DNA from: Butyrivibrio sp.
GTDB lineage: Bacteria > Bacillota > Clostridia > Lachnospirales > Lachnospiraceae
NCBI GenBank assembly: GCA_014799955.1
Contig: JAAVHB010000015.1
Coordinates: forward strand, 1-58,654
Direction: 5' to 3'
DNA: 58,654 nucleotides
The notes under the pieces were generated by a model. That model made no database searches. It was not told the origin of the DNA and saw only the letters and a list, made by a program, of their open reading frames with translations. The translations under genes and the position numbers were made by a program. This document shows, piece by piece, positions 42,534-51,304 of the stretch (positions are counted from its first letter, which is position 1; each line of letters opens with the position of its first letter).

Positions 42534-42640
42534 ATAGACCGGATGTTAGCCTGGTCAGCCGATTTAAGGCAATGAAGAAAAGCAAAATAAATAAAAAATT
42601 CCCTCATATGAGATTAGGGAAAAGTCAGGAGGCAGACAAA

Positions 42641-43864
42641 ATGTCATTAAACAAAAAATCAGTTGATGATATCAACGTAAGCGGAAAACGCGTGCTTGTA
42701 AGATGTGATTTCAATGTACCATTAAAGGATGGACAGATTACAGATGAAACACGTATCAAAGCAGCCCTTCCTACCATCGAAAAATTACTCAAAGACGGCG
42801 GCAAGGTAATCCTTTGCTCCCATCTTGGCAAAGTGAAAAACGGCCCTAATGAAGGCGAGTCTTTAGCGCCTGTTGCAAAGAGACTTTCCGAAAAATTAGG
42901 AAAAGAAGTAAATTTCGTAGCAGATGACAACGTAACCGGAGAAGCAGCAACTGCAGCCGTTGCAGCTATGAAAGAAGGAGATGTGGTACTGCTTCAGAAT
43001 ACACGTTTCCGTGGTGCAGAAGAAACCAAAAATGGAGAGGCTTTCTCCAAAGAATTAGCAGACCTTTGCGATGCTTATGTATGTGATGCCTTTGGCTCTT
43101 CTCATAGAGCACATGCTTCTGTTGCCGGCGTAACCGAAGTGGTACGTGCAAAAGGCGGAGAATGTGCAGTTGGATATTTGATGCAGAAGGAAATCGATTT
43201 CCTTGGAAATGCAGTAGAAAATCCGGTAAGACCTTTCGTTGCAATCCTTGGCGGCGCTAAAGTTGCTGACAAATTAAATGTTATCAACAACTTACTGGAA
43301 AAATGTGATACCTTGATCATTGGCGGCGGTATGGCATTTACCTTCTTAAAGGCAAAGGGCTATGAAGTAGGAAACTCCTTAGTAGATAATGAGAAGCTTG
43401 ACTATTGTAAAGAAATGATGGAAAAGGCTGAAAAGCTTGGCAAGAAGTTACTGCTTCCGGTAGATACCACCATTGCAGCTTCTTTCCCGAATCCTATTGA
43501 TGCGAATATTGATGTTCAGGTTGTGGATGCAGATAAGATTCCTGCAGACATGGAAGGCCTTGATATCGGCACAAAGACAGCAGAATTATATGCAGATGCA
43601 GTAAAATCTGCAAAGACAGTTGTTTGGAACGGACCTATGGGTGTATTTGAAAATCCGGTTCTTGCCAAGGGTACCATTGCAGTTGCAAAGGCTTTGGCTG
43701 AAACAGACGCTACCACCATCATCGGCGGCGGCGATTCTGCAGCAGCAGTAAACCAGTTAGGCTTTGCTGACAAGATGTCCCATATTTCTACAGGCGGTGG
43801 TGCTTCCCTTGAGTTCTTAGAGGGTAAGGTGCTTCCAGGCGTAGCAGCAGCAGACGACAAATAA
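42641..43864 (+). CDS. pgk: Phosphoglycerate kinase
   Basis: A 407-residue Pgk. The N-terminal '[17 protein letters not shown]', '[11 protein letters not shown]' and '[16 protein letters not shown]' are the 3-phosphoglycerate site. The C-terminal half has '[14 protein letters not shown]' and the nucleotide loop '[13 protein letters not shown]'. It makes ATP from 1,3-bisphosphoglycerate. The open frame reaches back to 42455 through the terminator, but ATG 42641 has AGGAGG ahead and begins the family. The length is standard. Confidence 0.97.
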   Translation: MSLNKKSVDDINVSGKRVLVRCDFNVPLKDGQITDETRIKAALPTIEKLLKDGGKVILCSHLGKVKNGPNEGESLAPVAKRLSEKLGKEVNFVADDNVTGEAATAAVAAMKEGDVVLLQNTRFRGAEETKNGEAFSKELADLCDAYVCDAFGSSHRAHASVAGVTEVVRAKGGECAVGYLMQKEIDFLGNAVENPVRPFVAILGGAKVADKLNVINNLLEKCDTLIIGGGMAFTFLKAKGYEVGNSLVDNEKLDYCKEMMEKAEKLGKKLLLPVDTTIAASFPNPIDANIDVQVVDADKIPADMEGLDIGTKTAELYADAVKSAKTVVWNGPMGVFENPVLAKGTIAVAKALAETDATTIIGGGDSAAAVNQLGFADKMSHISTGGGASLEFLEGKVLPGVAAADDK

Positions 43865-43913
43865 AAATATTTGCAAAAGCAAAATAGAATGAAATAAAAG
43901 GAGATTTACCAAA

Positions 43914-44663
43914 ATGGCCAGAAAAAAAATCATTGCCGGCAACTGGAAAATGAACATGACTCCCAGTGAAGCGGTAGAATTGATCAACACATTAAAACCA
44001 TTAGTAGCTACTGAGGAAGCAGACGTTGTTTTCTGTGTACCTGCTATTGACATTATCCCTGCTATGGAAGCAGCAAAAGGCTCCAACATCCAGATTGGTG
44101 CAGAAAATATGTACTTTGAGGAAAAAGGTGCATACACAGGAGAAATCGCTCCTGCAATGCTTACGGATGTAGGAGTAAAATATGTCATCATCGGACATTC
44201 CGAAAGAAGAGAATACTTTGCAGAAACAGATGAGACAGTAAATAAAAAAGTATTAAAGGCTTTCGAGCATGGTATTACCCCAATCGTATGCTGTGGCGAG
44301 ACCCTTACCCAGAGAGAACAGGGCGTTACCATTGATTTCATCCGTCAGCAGATTAAGATTGCGTTTTTAAATGTTACAGCAGACCAGGCAAAAACAGCAG
44401 TTATCGCTTATGAACCAATCTGGGCAATCGGAACAGGCAAGACAGCTACTTCCGATCAGGCACAGGAAGTCTGCTCCGCTATCCGCACATGCATTGGAGA
44501 AATCTATGATGAAGCTACCGCAGAAGCAATCCGCATTCAGTACGGCGGTTCCGTAAATGCTTCCACAGCAGCAGAATTATTTGCAAAACCGGACATCGAC
44601 GGCGGCCTTGTAGGCGGTGCAGCATTAAAGCCGGATTTTGGAAAGATTGTAAATTATAAATAA
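43914..44663 (+). CDS. tpiA: Triose-phosphate isomerase
   Basis: A 249-residue TIM barrel. '[11 protein letters not shown]' holds the catalytic Lys, 'VIIGHSERR' the His, and '[12 protein letters not shown]' the Glu and flexible loop. 'QYGGSVN' and '[10 protein letters not shown]' bind the phosphate. It interconverts DHAP and glyceraldehyde-3-phosphate. It follows pgk by 49 bases with AAGGAGA as ribosome site, so the pair is one transcript ending in the terminator at 44695. Confidence 0.97.
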   Translation: MARKKIIAGNWKMNMTPSEAVELINTLKPLVATEEADVVFCVPAIDIIPAMEAAKGSNIQIGAENMYFEEKGAYTGEIAPAMLTDVGVKYVIIGHSERREYFAETDETVNKKVLKAFEHGITPIVCCGETLTQREQGVTIDFIRQQIKIAFLNVTADQAKTAVIAYEPIWAIGTGKTATSDQAQEVCSAIRTCIGEIYDEATAEAIRIQYGGSVNASTAAELFAKPDIDGGLVGGAALKPDFGKIVNYK

Positions 44664-44694
44664 GAGTTTGTTTAGAACCTTATAAAAGGAGAAA

Positions 44695-44735
44695 GACATC
44701 CCAAAAGCCATTGATGGTTTTTGGGATGTCTTTTT
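44695..44735 (+). terminator. Terminator after tpiA
   Basis: A stem GACATCCCAAAA with TTTTGGGATGTC plus inner CCAT/ATGG, followed by TTTTT. Confidence 0.92.
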
Positions 44736-45103
44736 AATCATGGAGAACCATGTTGTTTGCTAAAAATGTAGACATTATTCCTGATTTATGTAAAGAAAAG
44801 TTGGTTGTAAAGAAAAGAGAGTTTCAATATACTTGTTTTATAATAAAATATCTGTTGAAAAGAAGAGTAAGATGAATTCAATCAAAAGAAAAAATCTATA
44901 TTACTTGTCTGTTTGCCATGACTTATCCACATGATGTCTGCTTTGCAGGATTATATCCTCATGAGACCTGCCAAACAAGAGGATCGTGTGAATATTCACT
45001 GCGCATAGGTCATAAAAATTTCGGCATTTTTACAATAATGTTTTACTCCAGTTCAGCCGGAAGGGTGAACTGCAACAAAAAATAGACAAAAAGTATTTCA
45101 AAA
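44736..45103. other. Intergenic region with remnants, between tpiA and surface gene
   Basis: It contains a broken copy of the start of the small secreted-protein gene (44872-44914) and a seven-base stem CAGTTCA/TGAACTG (45052-45075). No intact gene is visible. Confidence 0.6.
44872..44914 (+). pseudogene. Broken 5' copy of the 193-aa secreted-protein gene
   Basis: The 43 bases from ATG 44872 match the first codons of the gene at 50284 except for three C-to-T differences and a missing A in the A-run (6 A instead of 7). The lost base shifts the frame after about seven codons. Beyond 44914 the likeness stops. The signal-peptide start (MNSIKRK-) is recognisable, and the promoter-proximal region shares a weak AT-rich likeness. 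Confidence 0.75.
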
Positions 45104-45132
45104 TTGATAATCGTATCAAATGCGATTAGAAT
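45104..45132 (+). promoter_or_regulatory. Promoter of large surface-protein gene
   Basis: TTGATA (45104-45109), 17 bases, TAGAAT (45127-45132). Confidence 0.65.
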
Positions 45133-45205
45133 TAAGTTATAGAAAAATACATAGGCGGGATTAAGCATAAAACAAATGAGAAATATAAAAAGGAGGAAAA
45201 CAAAA

Positions 45206-48200
45206 GTGAAATCAAAAAGCTCAACAAAAAAAGCAATGAGAATCCTGTCCTTGCTGTTAGCAGCATCCCTTTTCTTAGGCACCCAAGGGTTTACTGTATT
45301 TGCAGAAACCATTAGCGGGAATGGGACAGCCGCCGCAGGAAGCAAGGAGCAGGAAAATGACGGGGAGGGAGGAAATAGCCAGACAGAACCGGAAGCCGTA
45401 GATACGGAAATTGATTCAACCTATCTGGAGGATTCTACTAATCAGCAACAGGAAATGCTCCCGGATAGCAATGTTAGTGAAAACAATGCTCGTGTGGGAG
45501 AAGGAGGGCCTCAGAATCCCGTTCATCACTGCGCACTGGAGAGTGGTAGCACAGATTATACGGATTTTAGTTACGTATATTTTGGAGCCTATCCCCAAAG
45601 TGAAGTGACAGATAGTGCTACTATAGCTGCTATAGATAATGCTATCGCCATGTCTGGAACGAGAGAGGATGCAGAGATGGATGCAGGGATAGATGTATGG
45701 GTAAACGGAACAAAGTACCGTAGGATTAGTAAGGATGATACAAATTACGGCTATTTTTTTGACTATATGCCAACAAACAACGGCTATCGCTATTTCAAAT
45801 GGCAACGAATCAAGTGGAGGGTGTTGGAAAATGACGGAAACACGTTATTTGTGATAGCGGATAAAATTGTTGACTGTAAGGACTATAATGATCTATACAG
45901 CAACACTACATGGAGTTACAGCACCATAAGGTATTGGCTGAATAATAGCTTTTATAACACAGCTTTTAGCAATGATGAGCAGAGTGCTGTTGCAACACAA
46001 ATGATAGTAAATGAGGATAACCCATTCTATGGGACTAAAGGTGGAACTAAATCAAGGGATAATATTTATCTGCTTTCTATTAGTGAAGCGAAAAATCCAA
46101 TATATGGATTTTGCAGTTCCTTTACTGCTAATTCTATGAGTCGGAAAATGAAAACAAGTGATTATGCCAACGCAAGAGGCATGTGGACAGAAGGTATTGC
46201 TGATTATGAATATGAATGGAATTGGTGGTTGCGTTCTCCCGGTGGTGGCGATGACTGCATCCGCGCTGCCGCTGTCAAAGATGGGGAAATCATTGGGGGT
46301 GGCTATTATGTCAACTATAGCCAGTGCGGTGTCTGCCCGGTCTTACATATAAATCTGTCATCTGATACTTGGTTCATGGCAACTGGCGAAGCCGATGACG
46401 AAGGAGAATACGTCGGTGTACTGGCTCCCGAGGCAAGCATAAAGGGTGGAACCTACTTCACATCACAGAAAATAGAATTGGCTTCTGCTACGGAAGGAGC
46501 AGAAATCTACTATACAACAGATGGGAGCACACCGGGAAAAGAAAACGGAATCAGTTACACTGGTAAGATATTAGTCCAGAATCCCATTACCCTTAAGGCA
46601 GTTGCGGTCAAGGACGGAATGGTGGACAGCCAAATTATGGAAGAAACCTACAAATTTTCTGCGCCAATATCAGAAACAATAACAATTCCCGCACCTGTCC
46701 TGGGGGAAAATGCAAGTGGTACTGTAGAGAACGAGGAGGTTCTCCAGTTCTTTCCGGGAAACTTTAGCCTGTCATCAACGTTGGTTCCGATTAGCGCAAG
46801 CCATACGGTAGAGACGAACGGTTCGCATACGCTGAAGGTTGCCATAGGGATTAAAGAGGCAGACTGGCTGGATAAAAGCTCCGAATGGAATAATTTCAAA
46901 GAGAGTGTAAAGACACTCCAAGAGAGCCAAAGACGGATTGATGCAATGGAGTCTTTATGCAAGGCATTTGGAGGAGATACGGTTTCTTTCTTTGAGTCAG
47001 AAAAAATTAAAGCAAAGCCGGAGGTTTCTGTCCTGGGGTACTATGAATATAAAATAGATAAGGATAATAAGGTGATAACGAATTCTGGGATGCTTCAGAC
47101 GGATGCAAAATGGAAAGCAAGTTGTGACTGGCAGTTCTTCACGCCAATCGGTCCTATGTATATAAGTATAGAAGGATCCGGAAAAATAACAGGGAAATTA
47201 GGTCTTTCCTATGAATATGAAGACGATGGAGCCGCAAGCTTTTTAAACGGAACATGGGAAAAGCAAGGAGAAGTTACCCTGACTCCCGGTCTATCCTTAG
47301 AAGGCGGCTATGGTGTAGCAAAAATAGCAACCATTGGAGCCAGTGGTTCTGCAGAAGTACCTATTCAGATTTATCCTGCTTCAAAGGCAGATTTTGATGC
47401 AGCCGCATCGGTACATGTATATATAATCTTTATACTGGATGCAACTTGGGATCTTGCAACTTATCATATAAACCTTTGGGATACCACTAATGATACCACT
47501 AATGTCATCAGCCCGAAAGGAAGCTCCAGAAGCGGCATTTCCCAAGGGGATGTGGCGGATATGCAGCTGAATCCGGAGGACTTAAAGCCGGTAGACCGTT
47601 CCTATGCGGAACATACCACCTCATGGCAGGGAAACACAGCTTCCAGTACGGATACCAAGAGCCTGTCAGCAAGGGCAGGTGCAGAAGGGGAAACGGCTGC
47701 TGGAGAGACAGAACATGTCCTGCAGTCCGGCATCATGCCCAATTCACTGCCTGCAATCAAGCAGATTGGAAACGATACCGTGATGGTATTCCAGGCAAAC
47801 GATGCAAGCCGCAACACCCTGGACAGTTCGGTCCTTATGTATTCCGTATACAGAAGCGGTACATGGTCAGAGCCGGTGCCTGTATGGGATAACGGAACCT
47901 GTGACATGTATGCGGACCTGCAGGTTATAAACGATGACTTGTATCTCGTATGGCAGAAGGAAAACGCCCGGATTGCCGAAAATGGGGAAAACGGCGAGCA
48001 GATACTTTCCCGTATGGCGGAAAAATCCGAAATCTGCTTTGCAAAATATGACCAGGAACAGAAGAAATTTGTGGACGTAACCTATATAACCTCTGATAAA
48101 AAAGTAGACATGATGCCAAAGCTGGCTACAAACGGAAACAAGGTCACGGCAGTCTGGATCACCAACAGCGAAAACAGCTTCTTACAGGAAGAGGGAACCA

Positions 48201-50179
48201 ACCGAATCGTTTATGCGGATTGGGAAGATGGTGCCTTTTCGGAAGAAAAAGTGCTCTGTGAAATGGAATCCGGAATAGAAGAGTTTGCCCCGTATTATGC
48301 AGACGATACTTTGTATGCAGCATATGTCTCCAATATTTCGCAAGAAAACGCTGCCAATCAGGCATTCCTAAGCACAGTAAACGGTGGGGACAAAGAGGTT
48401 TCCGATGGAAGCACCCTGACCTCCAACCTTCAATGGCAGGATGGAGTACTTTACTATTATGAAGGCGGAACCATGAAAGCCTATGACATGGCAGCCGATG
48501 AACTATCTACCATCACAGCAGGAGAAAGCCCGATCAGTGCTAACGGAAAGATCTTCGTAAACGACGGAAAGACAGCAGTGCTGTGGAGCGCGCCGGATCA
48601 GGTAACAGGCACCTCCAAGGTGTATTCCTCCGTAAAAACGGCAGAAGGATTTAGCAAGCCGATAGCCTTATACAGCACAGATTCCTCCATTAAATATCTG
48701 GACGGAGTATTAAACGCAGACGGTTCATGGCAGTTCATGATGAATACAGCGAAGACAGGCTCACAAGAGCAGCTCCATTCCCTTGTATTCGTTACCAAAG
48801 AGGAGGCGCCGGAAATAGAAGTGGAATCCATTACTGTGGATGATGCCGCAAAAGAAAATGAAGCAACGCCTATTTCCTACATGGTGACCAATACAAGTGA
48901 AGAGACCATTACAAGCCTTGTGCTTACCATAGAGGGCGAAAATGGATTCCAGGAACAACAGGACGCTCCCGCACGGGCAGGGCTGGGAGAAAGTGCTAAT
49001 GACACGGCAGATACGGAAGGCGGAAATGGATTCTGGAAACAACAGAACATTCCTGTATCCATAGCGCCGGGAGAAACTGTTTATGACACGGTAGATGTGG
49101 ACTTGGCAGAAGTAACGGATACCACCAATGTGAACATCACACTTTGCGCCCAGGGACAGGCCAATACCAGAAACAATACAGTGGAAGCAGTCATAGGCCA
49201 GACGGATCTGACGCTGGAGGCCGCTATGATAGAAACGGAAGAGGATGTCTGCATCGTGGCAACTGTATCCAACAACAGCATGATTCCGGCAGATGCCACC
49301 CTTACCCTTTATGAGGACGTGGAACAGACCAGACAGATAGAAACCGTTCCAATGGGAGAAATATCAAAAGAAGAGGGAGGAAGCCATACATTCTACTTGA
49401 AAAAGAGCAGCCTTACCATGAATGAAAACGGCGCTGTGTATATGCCGCTGGTTGTGACCTCTGATAAAACGGACAGCAATGAAGATAACAACAGGGTAAT
49501 CGAGATTGCCTATGCCACTCTGGAGGATCCGGATGAAAAGGGTGAAGGCGGAACGACAGAAGGCGGAACAACAGAAGGCGGAACAACAGAAGGTGGAACA
49601 ACAGAAGGCGGTGATAAGAAAGAGGGCAGTACCGATAACAGGGAATCCATAAAAGTAACCCAATTAACGATTACTGCACCGTCTAAAAAACTGGCAGCCG
49701 GAAAGAAGGTAAAACTGACTCTTGGCGTTGCACCGGCAAATGCCGCCAATAAAGAAGTCTCATGGGAGACAAGCAATAAAAAGTATGCCACCATAGACAA
49801 GAATGGAATGCTCACTCTGAAAAAAGCAGGGGCAGGTAAGACGGTTACAGTCACTGCCACCGCAAAAGACGGCAGCGGCAAAAAAGCCACTATAAAGATC
49901 AAGATCATGAAGCATGCCGTAAAAAGCGTGAAGCTGAAAGCACCTTCCAAGACTTTAAAGGCAGGAAAGACCATGACAGTCAAGGCGACCGTAAAGACCA
50001 CTGGAAAGAGTGTGAATAAGACTTTAAAATGGCAAAGCTCTAATACCAAATATGCCACCGTCAACCAGAAAGGAAAGGTGACAGCCAAAAAAGCTGGAAA
50101 AGGAAAGACTGTAACCATTACGGCAGTATCTACGGACGGAAGCAATAAAAAGGCAAAAGTAAAGATTAAAATTAAATAA
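45206..50179 (+). CDS. Large secreted repeat protein with DUF6273 and Ig-like (Big_2) domains
   Basis: A 1657-residue secreted protein. Start GTG 45206 has AGGAGG nine bases before it; the ATG at 45176 would put this site inside the gene. An export signal (MRILSLLLAASLFLGTQGFTVFAE) opens it. The DUF6273 domain (~110-395) has its hallmark WWLRSPGGGDD and PVLHINLS. A CHB_HEX_C_1-like Ig domain (~410-485) contains IYYTTDGSTPG. A long middle region is followed by CARDB-like folds (~1205-1430), a TEGG-T linker (~1446-1470), and two Big_2 Ig domains at the end. No LPXTG or SLH anchor is visible, so attachment is unclear. It likely binds host or microbial glycans or proteins. Confidence 0.85.
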   Translation: MKSKSSTKKAMRILSLLLAASLFLGTQGFTVFAETISGNGTAAAGSKEQENDGEGGNSQTEPEAVDTEIDSTYLEDSTNQQQEMLPDSNVSENNARVGEGGPQNPVHHCALESGSTDYTDFSYVYFGAYPQSEVTDSATIAAIDNAIAMSGTREDAEMDAGIDVWVNGTKYRRISKDDTNYGYFFDYMPTNNGYRYFKWQRIKWRVLENDGNTLFVIADKIVDCKDYNDLYSNTTWSYSTIRYWLNNSFYNTAFSNDEQSAVATQMIVNEDNPFYGTKGGTKSRDNIYLLSISEAKNPIYGFCSSFTANSMSRKMKTSDYANARGMWTEGIADYEYEWNWWLRSPGGGDDCIRAAAVKDGEIIGGGYYVNYSQCGVCPVLHINLSSDTWFMATGEADDEGEYVGVLAPEASIKGGTYFTSQKIELASATEGAEIYYTTDGSTPGKENGISYTGKILVQNPITLKAVAVKDGMVDSQIMEETYKFSAPISETITIPAPVLGENASGTVENEEVLQFFPGNFSLSSTLVPISASHTVETNGSHTLKVAIGIKEADWLDKSSEWNNFKESVKTLQESQRRIDAMESLCKAFGGDTVSFFESEKIKAKPEVSVLGYYEYKIDKDNKVITNSGMLQTDAKWKASCDWQFFTPIGPMYISIEGSGKITGKLGLSYEYEDDGAASFLNGTWEKQGEVTLTPGLSLEGGYGVAKIATIGASGSAEVPIQIYPASKADFDAAASVHVYIIFILDATWDLATYHINLWDTTNDTTNVISPKGSSRSGISQGDVADMQLNPEDLKPVDRSYAEHTTSWQGNTASSTDTKSLSARAGAEGETAAGETEHVLQSGIMPNSLPAIKQIGNDTVMVFQANDASRNTLDSSVLMYSVYRSGTWSEPVPVWDNGTCDMYADLQVINDDLYLVWQKENARIAENGENGEQILSRMAEKSEICFAKYDQEQKKFVDVTYITSDKKVDMMPKLATNGNKVTAVWITNSENSFLQEEGTNRIVYADWEDGAFSEEKVLCEMESGIEEFAPYYADDTLYAAYVSNISQENAANQAFLSTVNGGDKEVSDGSTLTSNLQWQDGVLYYYEGGTMKAYDMAADELSTITAGESPISANGKIFVNDGKTAVLWSAPDQVTGTSKVYSSVKTAEGFSKPIALYSTDSSIKYLDGVLNADGSWQFMMNTAKTGSQEQLHSLVFVTKEEAPEIEVESITVDDAAKENEATPISYMVTNTSEETITSLVLTIEGENGFQEQQDAPARAGLGESANDTADTEGGNGFWKQQNIPVSIAPGETVYDTVDVDLAEVTDTTNVNITLCAQGQANTRNNTVEAVIGQTDLTLEAAMIETEEDVCIVATVSNNSMIPADATLTLYEDVEQTRQIETVPMGEISKEEGGSHTFYLKKSSLTMNENGAVYMPLVVTSDKTDSNEDNNRVIEIAYATLEDPDEKGEGGTTEGGTTEGGTTEGGTTEGGDKKEGSTDNRESIKVTQLTITAPSKKLAAGKKVKLTLGVAPANAANKEVSWETSNKKYATIDKNGMLTLKKAGAGKTVTVTATAKDGSGKKATIKIKIMKHAVKSVKLKAPSKTLKAGKTMTVKATVKTTGKSVNKTLKWQSSNTKYATVNQKGKVTAKKAGKGKTVTITAVSTDGSNKKAKVKIKIK
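48935..49102 (+). repeat. 84-bp diverged tandem duplication in surface gene
   Basis: Two 84-bp blocks (48935-49018 and 49019-49102) encode GENGFQEQQDAP... and GGNGFWKQQNIP..., then GESANDTAD and GETVYDTVD. The second fits the CARDB strand order better, so the first looks like the inserted, drifting copy. Confidence 0.8.
49544..49612 (+). repeat. 15-bp tandem repeat coding TEGGT linker
   Basis: Four units of GAAGGCGGAACAACA-type sequence plus part of a fifth, in frame, coding EGGTT repeats. The first unit has one base change, the fourth another. Copy number may vary between strains. Confidence 0.9.
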
Positions 50180-50217
50180 TGTAAAAAACATTAAATTCTC
50201 AAAAATATGAAAATCAC

Positions 50218-50246
50218 TTGCGGACAAAAAAGAAATCCGTTATACT
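50218..50246 (+). promoter_or_regulatory. Promoter of small secreted-protein gene
   Basis: TTGCGG (50218-50223), 17 bases, TATACT (50241-50246). Confidence 0.7.
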
Positions 50247-50283
50247 TATGTTACTATATACTGTTTGAAGAAAGGAGAAAATA

Positions 50284-50865
50284 ATGAACTCAATCAAAAG
50301 AAAAAAATCTACATTACTTGTCTGCTTAGGATTGGTAATGGCACTGGTGCTTACTACATTAGTACCGACCACCAGTATGGAGGTACAGGCAGCAAAAAAG
50401 GTTACCACAAATTATAATTGGAGAAAAGCCCCAACTGTAAAAGTCGGTACGACTACAGTCACTGCAAGACCCGTAAAAAGCAGCAATTATAAGAAAAAGA
50501 ATTTAGCTTCGGTAGGCTTTATAAAGTTCACAGCACCAAAGGCAGGAACTTACCAGTTTACGATTTCAAATCTTGTCAAAAAAGGGGATGCCCAAAGATA
50601 TACAAATGGAGCAGTTACTTTTTGGACAGGTAACGGAAGCGCTAATTCCATCTGGCCGGATAAATATCTTAAGGTAAAGACACAAGGGGGCAAGTCACAC
50701 ACGCTTTGGCTTTGTTCGAAGAGATATTCAAGTGGAAAGGTAACGGCAGCAACATTTTTGACTTCTCGTACAGCAACTGTAAAGCTGAGCAAGGGACAGG
50801 TTGTATATATGGATTTTAATAACAGTTATACCAATACATGTACCCTGAAAATTAAAAAGAAATAA
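50284..50865 (+). CDS. Small secreted protein of unknown fold, 193 aa
   Basis: It has a signal peptide (STLLVCLGLVMALVLTTLVPTTS, cut probably after EVQA), then a ~155-residue beta-rich mature part with many Lys and Tyr: 'FIKFTAPKAGTYQFTISNLVKKGDAQRYTNG' in parts and 'LCSKRYSSGKVTAATFLTSRTATVKLSKGQVVYMDF'. This resembles a small jelly-roll or PPC-like extracellular domain, but the family is not certain. It lies 104 bases after the surface gene, has its own promoter and terminator, and a broken copy of its start lies in front of the surface gene. Function unknown. Confidence 0.7.
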   Translation: MNSIKRKKSTLLVCLGLVMALVLTTLVPTTSMEVQAAKKVTTNYNWRKAPTVKVGTTTVTARPVKSSNYKKKNLASVGFIKFTAPKAGTYQFTISNLVKKGDAQRYTNGAVTFWTGNGSANSIWPDKYLKVKTQGGKSHTLWLCSKRYSSGKVTAATFLTSRTATVKLSKGQVVYMDFNNSYTNTCTLKIKKK

Positions 50866-50881
50866 ATAGGATAGTATGAAT

Positions 50882-50922
50882 AAGGAGATGATCGAAAACG
50901 GTTTTCTCCTTATTTTTCTTTT
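50882..50922 (+). terminator. Terminator after small secreted-protein gene
   Basis: AAGGAGA pairs with TCTCCTT around a 16-base loop, followed by ATTTTTCTTTTT. Confidence 0.7.
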
Positions 50923-50959
50923 TGCTATATACAAAATTGCTAAAAATTACAAAAAACCG

Positions 50960-50988
50960 TTGCCAATCCCCTCATCCTGTGCTAAAAT
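50960..50988 (+). promoter_or_regulatory. Promoter of secG
   Basis: TTGCCA (50960-50965), 17 bases, TAAAAT (50983-50988). Confidence 0.7.
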
Positions 50989-51017
50989 AAACCTTGTTTG
51001 ACATTAGGAGGTTAAAA

Positions 51018-51257
51018 ATGGGTACAATAAGATTGATTTTAACAATAGTTTTCATATTAGTATGTATTGCAATTACAGTGCTTGTATTGATGCAGGAAGG
51101 GAAGTCAGCAGGACTTGGTGCCATCAGCGGTGCAGCAGAGTCTTACTGGGGCAAGAATAAAGGTCGTTCCATGGAAGGAGCCTTAGTAAAGATTACAAAG
51201 ATTTTAGCTGTTGTTTTTTTACTCCTTGCAGTAGTATTGAACATTAACAAATTTTAA
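51018..51257 (+). CDS. secG: Preprotein translocase subunit SecG
   Basis: A 79-residue SecG with two membrane helices: ILTIVFILVCIAITVLVLMQ and, at the end, ILAVVFLLLAVVLNIN. The loop between them (GKSAGLGAISGAAESYWGKNKGRSMEGALVK) is typical. It is part of the SecYEG export channel. ATG 51018 has AGGAGG ahead. Its own promoter and a short terminator enclose it, followed by rnr, as in many Clostridia. Confidence 0.93.
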   Translation: MGTIRLILTIVFILVCIAITVLVLMQEGKSAGLGAISGAAESYWGKNKGRSMEGALVKITKILAVVFLLLAVVLNINKF

Positions 51258-51262
51258 GATAT

Positions 51263-51294
51263 AAGCACTCTTTACAGAGTGCTTTTCTTTTTTT
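51263..51294 (+). terminator. Terminator after secG
   Basis: AAGCACTCT-TTAC-AGAGTGCTT, a 9-bp stem, then TTCTTTTTTT. Read-through would supply rnr, which has no clear promoter. Confidence 0.88.
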
Positions 51295-51304
51295 GGAGCA
51301 AAGA

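Noticed and set aside
42455-42640. N-terminal extension of pgk
   Set aside because: It covers a strong terminator, and the family start with AGGAGG is at 42641.
50882-50922. Protein-binding dyad downstream of the small secreted protein
   Set aside because: The stem is followed by T-runs and explained well enough as a terminator.
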